This document shows, in pieces, positions 7,201-12,220 of a DNA stretch of 12,220 nucleotides (its first letter is position 1; each line of letters starts with the position of its first letter). A program made the translations under genes and the position numbers. The stretch is from Desulfuromonadales bacterium (lineage in GTDB: Bacteria > Desulfobacterota > Desulfuromonadia > Desulfuromonadales > BM103), in the NCBI GenBank assembly GCA_030640215.1, contig DAOWJU010000068.1:1-12220 (forward strand). Reading direction: 5' to 3'. A model generated the notes under the pieces. That model was not told the DNA's origin and searched no databases. It saw only the letters and a program-made list of their open reading frames with translations.

Positions 7201-7995
7201 TTAGCGTAAGAGAGCGAACCCCATCTGGCGACCGGTCCTGCCCTGATCGCGCCGGTAGGAGAAAAAAGACTCCTTGTGGCAGCAGGTACACTCTTTGACG
7301 ACATCGACCGTATTCCGCTCAATGCCTGCTTCATCCAGCTGCAATAAAGCGCTTTTCTGTAGATCCAGCTGCCAGTGACCGAGGCTTACTTCCGTGGTAA
7401 TACGCCCCCATTGGCCAGTCCCCTGTCGAAAAGCATCTCGCACAGGACGATCGACTTCGTAACTGTGTGCGGCAATACCGGGACCAATCGCAGCACAGAG
7501 ATCCACCGGTTGGCAACCGAAAATCTCACGCATCGCTTTAACGGTGCGTCCGAGCAAACCCGCCGCTGTGCCACGCCAGCCGAGATGAACAACACCGGCA
7601 ACATGTTTCTTCCGGTCATAAAGTATAACCGGGAAACAGTCCGCGACAAGGATACCGATCAGGATCTTACGCTGGTTGGTGATAATCGCATCGCTGGCAA
7701 CACGTTGGAAATGAGAGACATCCGGATTGGGCTGATCAATTACCAGAATTTCACTGCCGTGAACCTGATTGACGGTTAAAAACAGATGTGGTTCCAGATC
7801 AAACGCCCTGGCAACGGCGGCACGGTTGGCCTCCACCTGCGACAACTGATCTCCAGAGCCAAGTCCAAGATTAAGCGAATGAAAAGGAGGTCGACTGTTA
7901 CCGCCATTACGTTTGGTAAAGCCGGTCACCAGATTGCTCTGGCCAGCCCAGTCCGGTTGCAAATAATGGATTTTGCCTTGCTTAACTGTTTTCAT
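7201..7995 (-). CDS. pgeF: Peptidoglycan editing factor PgeF (YfiH, DUF152/laccase-domain family)
   Basis: PgeF/YfiH proteins are cytoplasmic metal-dependent enzymes. The E. coli protein prevents misincorporation of L-serine for L-alanine in peptidoglycan precursors, while related family members have been assayed as purine nucleoside phosphorylase/adenosine deaminase or polyphenol oxidase. The 264-residue length is normal. The His-Cys-His metal site is intact: NQVHG with H79, VADCFPV with C120 and VHLGWRG with H137. Further family motifs are AIGPGI (169-174) and the C-terminal CTCCHKESFFSYRRD with GRTGR. The ATG at 7993-7995 lies inside the end of rluD (14-base overlap), with no strong ribosome site, so translation is probably coupled to rluD. 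The rluD-pgeF order is a widely conserved neighbourhood, also known in E. coli. The precise substrate in this organism is not decided by the sequence. Confidence 0.95.
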   Translation of the reverse strand: MKTVKQGKIHYLQPDWAGQSNLVTGFTKRNGGNSRPPFHSLNLGLGSGDQLSQVEANRAAVARAFDLEPHLFLTVNQVHGSEILVIDQPNPDVSHFQRVASDAIITNQRKILIGILVADCFPVILYDRKKHVAGVVHLGWRGTAAGLLGRTVKAMREIFGCQPVDLCAAIGPGIAAHSYEVDRPVRDAFRQGTGQWGRITTEVSLGHWQLDLQKSALLQLDEAGIERNTVDVVKECTCCHKESFFSYRRDQGRTGRQMGFALLR

Positions 7996-9013
7996 TTAGT
8001 GTCATTTCAACCGGACCTGCATACGATGGTACGGCGAGGTCAGTAGCTGTGTAGTTATACTTCTCTTCCAGGTAATCAAGTATGCTCTGCAACTCCGACG
8101 GTAGCGCGGCTTGAAAGAGCATTGCTTCGCCATCGGGATGATCAAAACCGAGTTGCCAGGCGTGTAAAAACTGTCGGTCCAGACGGCTCACCATCTGCCG
8201 CAACACCACATCGTTGATTGCTTTGGCCCGACTTGTACCACCATAGAGGGGGTCACCTGCAACCGGAAAGTTCATCTCGGCCAGGTGTACCCGAATCTGG
8301 TGAGTCCTGCCGGTTTCCAGCAGCAGATCAACGAGAGTCAGGCGATCCTCTGTATAATGTCGCAAAACCTGCCAGTGCGTGACCGCATGACGATTAACCC
8401 GCGCCTTGGTCGACATTTTCTTACGATGCACAGGGTGCCTGCCAATCGGCTGGTCTATGCTGCCTTTGGCACCCGGCATTAAACCGTGGACAAGAGCCCG
8501 GTAACGGCGCTGTATTGTATGTGCTTTAAACTGTTTGGCCAGATGCTGGTGCGTACAGTCATCCTTGGTTGCGACCATCACTCCGGAAGTATCCTTGTCG
8601 AGCCGGTGGACGATACCGGGGCGCAACTCGCCGCCCACGCCGGAGAGATCTTGACAATGATGCAGTAAAGCGTTTACCAGTGTCCCACTCTGATGGCCCG
8701 GCGCCGGGTGCACGACAAAATGAGCAGGTTTATTAACAACGATCAGGGCAGAATCTTCATAAATAACCGTCAGTGGAATATCTTCTGCCTGAGCCGAAGC
8801 CGCAACCGGTTCCGGCAGGATCACACAAATGGTTTCCCCACCACGTAATTTCAGGCCAGCTTTGCTCGTGGCACCATCGAGAGTGACCGCACCCTCATCA
8901 ATCAGGCGCTTAACTTGTGAACGAGTCAACTCTGCCAGATTATCATCCAGGAAACGATCCAGACGTACCGCAACATAATCGGAGCTGACCTGTAGACAAC
9001 ATGATTCAGGCAT
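7982..9013 (-). CDS. rluD: 23S rRNA pseudouridine synthase RluD
   Basis: RluA-family enzymes turn specific uridines into pseudouridine; RluD modifies U1911, U1915 and U1917 (E. coli numbering) in helix 69 of 23S rRNA and helps ribosome assembly. The 343-residue protein has an N-terminal S4 RNA-binding domain (about 16-75, with RLDRFLDDNLAELTRSQVK) and then the catalytic domain. Motif RPGIVHRLDKDTSG carries catalytic D139, the same residue number as in E. coli RluD. ETGRTHQIRVHL (233-244) is the motif III region. The S4 domain and sequence favour RluD over RluC or RluA. The C-terminal tail, about 15-20 residues beyond the usual end, contains the overlapping pgeF start. ATG 9011-9013 begins five bases after the stop of the 89-aa gene and has only a weak ribosome site, so coupling is likely. 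Confidence 0.94.
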   Translation of the reverse strand: MPESCCLQVSSDYVAVRLDRFLDDNLAELTRSQVKRLIDEGAVTLDGATSKAGLKLRGGETICVILPEPVAASAQAEDIPLTVIYEDSALIVVNKPAHFVVHPAPGHQSGTLVNALLHHCQDLSGVGGELRPGIVHRLDKDTSGVMVATKDDCTHQHLAKQFKAHTIQRRYRALVHGLMPGAKGSIDQPIGRHPVHRKKMSTKARVNRHAVTHWQVLRHYTEDRLTLVDLLLETGRTHQIRVHLAEMNFPVAGDPLYGGTSRAKAINDVVLRQMVSRLDRQFLHAWQLGFDHPDGEAMLFQAALPSELQSILDYLEEKYNYTATDLAVPSYAGPVEMTLNENS

Positions 9014-9018
9014 GCAAC

Positions 9019-9288
9019 TTACCAGATTGAACTCTCGATTTTACCCGCCTGCTTGATCATAACATCGACGATGGCCCGGTCATAAAGGTGCGCACGATCA
9101 GGGAGCTCAGGAGAAACCCGACCGTAGAAATGTTCGCGCCCTTCTTCCAGTTCTTCGGTGAGGACCTCAAAAACCGAATCGTTTTTGATCCCCTCTTTCA
9201 CCTTATCCGGGTTGTAGAGGGCGATATCTGAAACAATTGCACGGGCTAAACGAAACGCCAACTTAGGGTTATCTACCAGTCTGGCCAT
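9019..9288 (-). CDS. Conserved-type small protein of unknown function upstream of rluD
   Basis: This 89-residue cytosolic protein belongs to no family I can name. It opens MARLVDNPKLAFRLARAIVS, then YNPDKVKEGIKND, a mixed acidic helix (VLTEELEEGREHFYGRV), and ends with a helical segment (DRAIVDVMIKQAG). There is no membrane segment, Cys pair or obvious nucleotide motif. It looks mainly alpha-helical. Start ATG 9286-9288 follows a near-perfect GGAGGT three bases upstream. It is the first gene of the operon and is followed by rluD after five bases. From memory, similar short proteins occur in Desulfuromonadales, which I cannot verify here. A role with RNA modification or the ribosome is only a context inference. 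Confidence 0.82.
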   Translation of the reverse strand: MARLVDNPKLAFRLARAIVSDIALYNPDKVKEGIKNDSVFEVLTEELEEGREHFYGRVSPELPDRAHLYDRAIVDVMIKQAGKIESSIW

Positions 9289-9323
9289 GAGACCTCCGTA
9301 TATGGAGTAAATATATATATTCT

Positions 9324-9340
9324 CGGGTGAATCGCACCCG
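9324..9340. other. Small hairpin in the leader of the 89-aa gene
   Basis: CGGGTG (9324-9329) and CACCCG (9335-9340) form a perfect 6-bp stem with a five-base loop. It lies 36 bases before the 89-aa start on the minus strand, just upstream of an ATATATAT stretch. On the plus strand it is followed by a T-rich run, but no plus-strand gene precedes it, so a leader or regulatory role is more likely than a terminator. Confidence 0.4.
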
Positions 9341-9384
9341 TTTCCTTATTTCTTCAAACCCCGGTTCCTTATTCCATCAAACCC
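9340..9384. repeat. Near-tandem 22-bp direct repeat in the operon leader
   Basis: Two copies, 9340-9361 and 9363-9384, match at 19 of 22 positions and are spaced 23 bp apart, about two helical turns. Shared core is TTCCTTATT...TCAAACCC. A further inverted pair, CCCGGT at 9360-9365 and ACCGGG at 9389-9394, overlaps the second copy. The block sits between the candidate promoter and the 89-aa start, where a regulator or RNA structure could act. Confidence 0.6.
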
Positions 9385-9416
9385 ATGTACCGGGTCCCCC
9401 ATCATTACCACTCAGC

Positions 9417-9445
9417 AGACTAGCGAAAACAAGCGCTTATGTCAA
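9417..9445 (-). promoter_or_regulatory. Candidate sigma70 promoter of the 89-aa gene-rluD-pgeF-regulator operon
   Basis: On the minus strand, TTGACA (9445-9440) is an exact -35 hexamer, with a 17-base spacer to TAGTCT (9422-9417), which keeps the TA and final T of the -10 consensus. The 8-bp palindrome AAGCGCTT lies in the spacer at 9431-9438. The site begins 17 bases after the HAD gene stop and would give a leader of about 120 bases. The weak -10 suggests low or activated expression. Confidence 0.45.
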
Positions 9446-9461
9446 TCTGGACCGGTCCCTT

Positions 9462-10196
9462 CTACAGAGGATCTGACACATTTCCTGCTATCAGTGCAAG
9501 CAACTCCTCATGACACCCTTGCCAGTCCGCCTTGAAGTGCGTACCGGCCCGCTTGATGCGCCAGGGAGTTAACAAGCAGGTCTGCATACCAACTTGACTG
9601 GCGGAGAGATCGTGCAGGGTATCGTTGCCGACCATCAGACAGGCTTCTGCAGGGATCTGCAGACGGTCCAGAATCTCCTCAAAAAATTTCGGGCTTGGCT
9701 TACAGAAATGCGCTGTTTCATAGGTCGTCACATGATGAAAGGCATCACCGTTCAGCTCTCCCCAGGTCAATCGCGCATCAACAACCGCCCGGGGAAAAAT
9801 CGGGTTGGTCGCCAGCACAACTTTCCAGCCCCTGGCCAGAGAGGACTCAATCAACTGAGACGACAAGGGATGGCCTGTCACCAACGGGCGTAACGCTTCA
9901 AGATCGTTTTGATAAAATTGCTCAAGAGATTCTGCATACAGCTCTGGCGAGACAGAGATTTCAGACTCCATCACCTCAAACAAAATACTTTCCAGGGTTC
10001 TGCTGGCATCAGTGTTGGCAAACATGGCCGCAACAGCATGATGTAACGCCTGCGTCGCACGCGCAGGACTCACATGATCACTCATGTACCCCGTCAGGCG
10101 ATGCAGATAAACCGGTACGAACCGATTCATGTCAACATCAACCAGCGTTCCATCAAGATCGAAAAGAATCGCCTGAATATTGCTCAGGTCGATCAT
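9462..10196 (-). CDS. HAD-superfamily hydrolase (phosphatase-like)
   Basis: This 244-residue cytoplasmic protein has the four HAD motifs. Motif I is ILFDLDGTLVD with nucleophile D13 and D15; motif II is VVLATN with T130; motif III is K166 in CKPSPKFF; motif IV is VGNDTLHD with D192 and D196. A helical cap (about 20-105) suggests a type C1, phosphoglycolate phosphatase-like enzyme acting on a small phosphorylated metabolite; the substrate is unknown. I chose ATG 10194-10196 because MIDLSNIQAILFDLDGT gives the usual short lead to motif I, but it has no clear ribosome site. In-frame ATGs also exist at 10232, 10277, 10295 and 10337. The one at 10277 has AAGG nine bases upstream and would add 27 residues. 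The gene is divergent from elbB and followed by the candidate promoter of the rluD operon. Confidence 0.88.
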   Translation of the reverse strand: MIDLSNIQAILFDLDGTLVDVDMNRFVPVYLHRLTGYMSDHVSPARATQALHHAVAAMFANTDASRTLESILFEVMESEISVSPELYAESLEQFYQNDLEALRPLVTGHPLSSQLIESSLARGWKVVLATNPIFPRAVVDARLTWGELNGDAFHHVTTYETAHFCKPSPKFFEEILDRLQIPAEACLMVGNDTLHDLSASQVGMQTCLLTPWRIKRAGTHFKADWQGCHEELLALIAGNVSDPL

Positions 10197-10399
10197 ATTT
10201 TGCGCGGATTTACGAAAAAAGGACGACAACATAAGAGTTACGATATCATGACCGGTCAGGCGACGACCAGTGTGCATTTTCAACAACCTTGACATGCCTG
10301 ATTTTTTCTTTAATCTTGATGAGGACTCGAGACACATACTGTTGAAGATTCAATCATCTGTAGATCATTCTGTCATCGGAACCTTACAGGAGGAGACAC

Positions 10400-11068
10400 A
10401 TGGCAAAACGAATTGGCGTTATCCTTTCCGGCTGCGGCGTCTATGACGGCAGCGAAATTCATGAGGCTGTCATTACTCTGCTGGCAATTGACCGTGCTGG
10501 CGCAGAGGCTGTCTGTATGGCTCCTGACATTCCCCAGCTGCATGTCATCAATCACCTGGTTGGTGAGCCTGCCGAAGGTGAATCCCGCAACGTGCTGGTC
10601 GAATCCGCGCGCATTGCCCGCGGCAACATTAAAGATCTGTCCACCGTTCAAGTAACGGACATTGATGCTCTCATCCTGCCTGGCGGTTTTGGTGCGGCAA
10701 AAAACCTTTGTGACTTTGCCGTTGCCGGTCCTGACTGCTCAGTGAATAGCGATGTGGCCCGCCTGATCAAAGAGATGTATGCTGCAAAAAAACCGATTGC
10801 TGCAGTCTGTATCGCCCCAGCGGTATTATCCAAGGTGCTTGGCGGCGATAAGATCTCACACCAACTGACCATCGGCACCGACCAGGAGACCGCAGAGGCT
10901 CTGAACAAAATGGGCTCTGAGCACATCTCGTGCCCTGTTGAGGAGTTTGTCATCGACCGTGAGAACAGAATCGTCACAAGCCCGGCCTACATGCTCGCTG
11001 GCCGGATTTCCGAAGCAGCCGAAGGCATTGAGAAAACCGTTCAAGCATTGATTGGCATGATCGAGTAA
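10400..11068 (+). CDS. elbB: ElbB-type glyoxalase / DJ-1-PfpI-like protein
   Basis: This is a 222-residue ElbB (GATase1-like ES1) protein of the DJ-1/PfpI superfamily. E. coli ElbB was first linked to isoprenoid biosynthesis and later reported to have weak glyoxalase activity; its physiological role is still unclear. Landmarks are SGCGVYDGSEIHE (10-22), which is typical of ElbB, ILPGGFGAAKNL (92-103), and the nucleophile elbow with C137 in AAVCIAP. The PfpI-type fold is complete to the C-terminus, and the length fits the family. AGGAGG (10388-10393), six bases before ATG 10400, is the strongest ribosome site in the window, so good translation is expected. It is divergent from the HAD gene; the 203-bp interval has no clear sigma70 promoter that I would defend. 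The annotation is secure, the substrate is not. Confidence 0.94.
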   Translation: MAKRIGVILSGCGVYDGSEIHEAVITLLAIDRAGAEAVCMAPDIPQLHVINHLVGEPAEGESRNVLVESARIARGNIKDLSTVQVTDIDALILPGGFGAAKNLCDFAVAGPDCSVNSDVARLIKEMYAAKKPIAAVCIAPAVLSKVLGGDKISHQLTIGTDQETAEALNKMGSEHISCPVEEFVIDRENRIVTSPAYMLAGRISEAAEGIEKTVQALIGMIE

Positions 11069-11105
11069 AGCAATTAAGTAAACTCTGACCTTCGAGCTTT
11101 AATCG

Positions 11106-11245
11106 TAAGCTGAATAGTTGCCCTTTTTTAGAGACAAACTGGACACGGATTTAGAGGAAAGGGATCAAGGCGTTAGATTTTGTTCAATCCGTGTAAATCA
11201 GATTCTTATCCGTGTCCAGAGGTTTTGTTCATAAACTGAATAGTT
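11106..11245. repeat. Intergenic element: 12-bp inverted repeat between 14-bp direct repeats
   Basis: Direct repeats at 11106-11119 and 11232-11245 share 13 of 14 bases (core CTGAATAGTT) at a 126-bp period. Each is followed within a few bases by a T-run. Between them CTGGACACGGAT (11139-11150) and ATCCGTGTCCAG (11208-11219) form a perfect 12-bp inverted repeat around 57 bases. The word ATCCGTGT or its complement occurs three times (11143-11150, 11187-11194, 11208-11215); the last two are 21 bp apart. No coding frame lies inside. It may be a dispersed repeat, a non-autonomous mobile element or a regulatory array. Confidence 0.65.
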
Positions 11246-11267
11246 ACGATTTTTTTTAATTTCCAGC

Positions 11268-11295
11268 TTGCCAGAATAGATTCTTAATCTAGAAT
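11268..11295 (+). promoter_or_regulatory. Sigma70-type promoter of the rubredoxin-lipA operon
   Basis: TTGCCA (11268-11273) matches five of six -35 bases, and TAGAAT (11290-11295) matches five of six -10 bases, at a 16-base spacer. Transcription would start near 11302 and give a leader of about 65 bases before the rubredoxin ATG. This is the best promoter in the window. Confidence 0.6.
11277..11291. promoter_or_regulatory. Candidate operator: palindrome in the rubredoxin promoter
   Basis: TAGATT-CTT-AATCTA is a perfect 6-bp inverted repeat with a three-base centre. It fills most of the promoter spacer and reaches into the -10, a position where a bound repressor would block RNA polymerase. 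I do not recognise a known consensus; it lacks the length of a Fur box. Confidence 0.4.
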
Positions 11296-11367
11296 AGTCA
11301 GAATGTTTACGAGAAGTGTCAGGATATTTGTCAGACATACGAAACCTTTATATTCAAGGAGTAAATT

Positions 11368-11526
11368 ATGACCAAGTACCGTTGTGTAATCTGTGACTAC
11401 ATCTATGACCCTGCGGAAGGTGACCCTGGCAACGGCATTGACCCCGGCACATCATTTGAAGATATTCCTGATGACTGGTGCTGCCCCCTTTGTGGTGCCG
11501 ACAAGAGCAACTTTGAAGCAGTGTAA
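11368..11526 (+). CDS. Rubredoxin
   Basis: Rubredoxin is a small cytoplasmic one-electron carrier with a single FeS4 centre. The 52-residue protein has the two iron-binding knuckles, CVIC (C6, C9) and CPLC (C39, C42), each CxxC followed by Gly or Asp as in the family. It also has the conserved [10 protein letters not shown] and [18 protein letters not shown] segments, so length and spacing are standard. An extra Cys at 38, beside ligand C39, is less usual. ATG 11368 has AAGGAG six bases upstream. The TAA stop overlaps the TTG start of lipA by 14 bases. In anaerobes rubredoxin usually serves rubrerythrin, superoxide reductase or oxidoreductases in oxygen and peroxide removal; here no such partner is adjacent, only lipA. 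Confidence 0.97.
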   Translation: MTKYRCVICDYIYDPAEGDPGNGIDPGTSFEDIPDDWCCPLCGADKSNFEAV

Positions 11527-12220
11527 ACCAACCCGTCCACCACGCAAACCTGACTGGCTCAAGGTCCGATTCCCAGCCGGGCCGAACTATGCGCGAATTG
11601 ATCGCCTGCATCGTGAACAGGGCCTGCACTCTGTCTGCCGCAGCGCGGCCTGTCCCAATCAGGGCGAATGCTGGGAGCAGGGCACGGCCACCTTCATGAT
11701 TCTTGGCAATCACTGCACCCGTGATTGCCGCTTCTGCAACGTCGCCCATGAAACGCCGCTGGCCGTTGATCCACAGGAAGCAGACAAGATCGGCAAAGGC
11801 ATTGCGGAACTGGGGTTACGTCATGCCGTAATCACTTCGGTTACGCGCGACGATCTTGCCGATGGTGGCGCTCATCATTTTGCCGCGGTTACTCGCGCTA
11901 TCCACCAGCACGCCCCGGGGTGCCGTGTTGAGCTGTTGATTCCCGACCTGCAAGGCAACCATGAAGCACTGGGCATCATCCTCGCTTCATCCCCAGAAGT
12001 CTTGGGGCATAACCTGGAAACGGTCCCCCGACTCTATCAAATAGCCAGATCAGGGGCAGACTACCAAGGTTCCCTGAACCTTCTGCTGGCCGCCAAAAGG
12101 ATAGCTCCTGACATTCCTACCAAATCGGGTTTGATGCTCGGCATGGGCGAAACCATTGAAGAAATTCTTGCTGTGATGAAGGATCTTCACCAGACCGGTT
12201 GCAACATGCTGACTCTGGGA
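11513..12220 (+). CDS. lipA: Lipoyl synthase LipA (radical SAM), 3'-truncated by the window
   Basis: LipA inserts two sulfur atoms into protein-bound octanoyl groups to make the lipoyl cofactor of 2-oxoacid dehydrogenases and the glycine cleavage system. The first 236 residues are visible; full proteins have about 285-320. The auxiliary cluster motif C-x4-C-x5-C is C42, C47, C53, and the radical-SAM motif CTRDCRFC is C68, C72, C75; both [4Fe-4S] sites are intact. [33 protein letters not shown] and LMLGMGET are standard for LipA. The N-terminal [11 protein letters not shown] is the usual lead. The likely start is TTG 11513, which overlaps the rubredoxin stop by 14 bases; upstream GTG codons at 11492 and 11495 are possible but would add out-of-family residues. 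Rubredoxin-lipA expression is therefore coupled. No lipB appears in the window. Confidence 0.95.
   Translation, partial: MKQCKPTRPPRKPDWLKVRFPAGPNYARIDRLHREQGLHSVCRSAACPNQGECWEQGTATFMILGNHCTRDCRFCNVAHETPLAVDPQEADKIGKGIAELGLRHAVITSVTRDDLADGGAHHFAAVTRAIHQHAPGCRVELLIPDLQGNHEALGIILASSPEVLGHNLETVPRLYQIARSGADYQGSLNLLLAAKRIAPDIPTKSGLMLGMGETIEEILAVMKDLHQTGCNMLTLG

Noticed and set aside
7375..7779. A 134-codon plus-strand reading frame opposite pgeF
   Set aside because: It lies wholly inside pgeF, which has complete family motifs; the translated sequence has no recognisable domain and no ribosome site.
9695..10234. A 179-codon plus-strand reading frame opposite the HAD gene
   Set aside because: The sequence is rich in His, Gln, Ser and Pro, as expected for an antisense shadow, and the HAD motifs on the minus strand are complete.
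11095..11129. AGCTT/AAGCT hairpin followed by a T-run as the elbB terminator
   Set aside because: The stem is only 5 bp and the T-run starts about 10 bases after it, so it does not meet the usual form of an intrinsic terminator.
11366..11749. A 127-codon minus-strand reading frame over rubredoxin and lipA
   Set aside because: It runs antisense across two real genes with conserved Cys motifs and has no features of its own.

Overview
The window looks like a chromosomal stretch from a mesophilic Gram-negative anaerobe or microaerophile, most likely a member of the Desulfuromonadales (Geobacter/Desulfuromonas/Pelobacter group). This placement is an inference. It rests on moderate GC content, clear Shine-Dalgarno sequences on most genes, a two-domain TrkA beside TrkH, a small rubredoxin, an ElbB-type protein, and a small conserved protein directly before rluD. 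I see no phage, transposase, CRISPR array, rRNA or tRNA. Almost all genes are housekeeping, so nothing here amounts to a clear new defence or mobile system. The more interesting material lies in gene pairings, small unknown proteins and structured intergenic DNA.

Layout. (1) 1-1451, plus strand: the 3' part of glycogen synthase glgA, translationally coupled through ATGA to a 76-residue, very acidic protein of unknown function. (2) 1505-1798, minus strand: a small stand-alone HNH endonuclease domain protein. (3) 1919-5576, plus strand: a tight operon trkA-trkH-alpha/beta hydrolase (potassium uptake plus a membrane-anchored serine hydrolase), preceded by a 13-bp tandem repeat. (4) 5577-5955: non-coding, with two minus-strand intrinsic terminators, a 24-bp tandem duplication and an isolated perfect TATAAT. 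(5) 9288 down to 5956, minus strand: an operon of an 89-aa conserved-type unknown protein, rluD, pgeF and a REC-wHTH-BTAD response regulator, ending at the terminators of region 4. Its 172-bp upstream region has a candidate promoter, a 23-bp near-tandem repeat and a small hairpin. (6) 9462-10196, minus strand: a HAD-family hydrolase. (7) 10400-11068, plus strand: elbB, divergent from the HAD gene. (8) 11069-11367: a non-coding region with a 12-bp inverted repeat element between 14-bp direct repeats, then a good sigma70-type promoter with a palindrome inside it. (9) 11368-12220, plus strand: a 52-aa rubredoxin whose end overlaps the TTG start of lipA (lipoyl synthase), which runs off the window.

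How the genes work together. TrkA is the nucleotide-gated regulator of the TrkH potassium channel, and the hydrolase is probably co-transcribed with them. RluD (23S rRNA pseudouridines) and PgeF (peptidoglycan editing) are a widely conserved gene neighbour pair. The response regulator has no histidine kinase next to it, so its input is unknown. Rubredoxin overlapping lipA suggests coordinated synthesis of an electron carrier and an oxygen-sensitive radical-SAM enzyme; a functional link is a hypothesis only.
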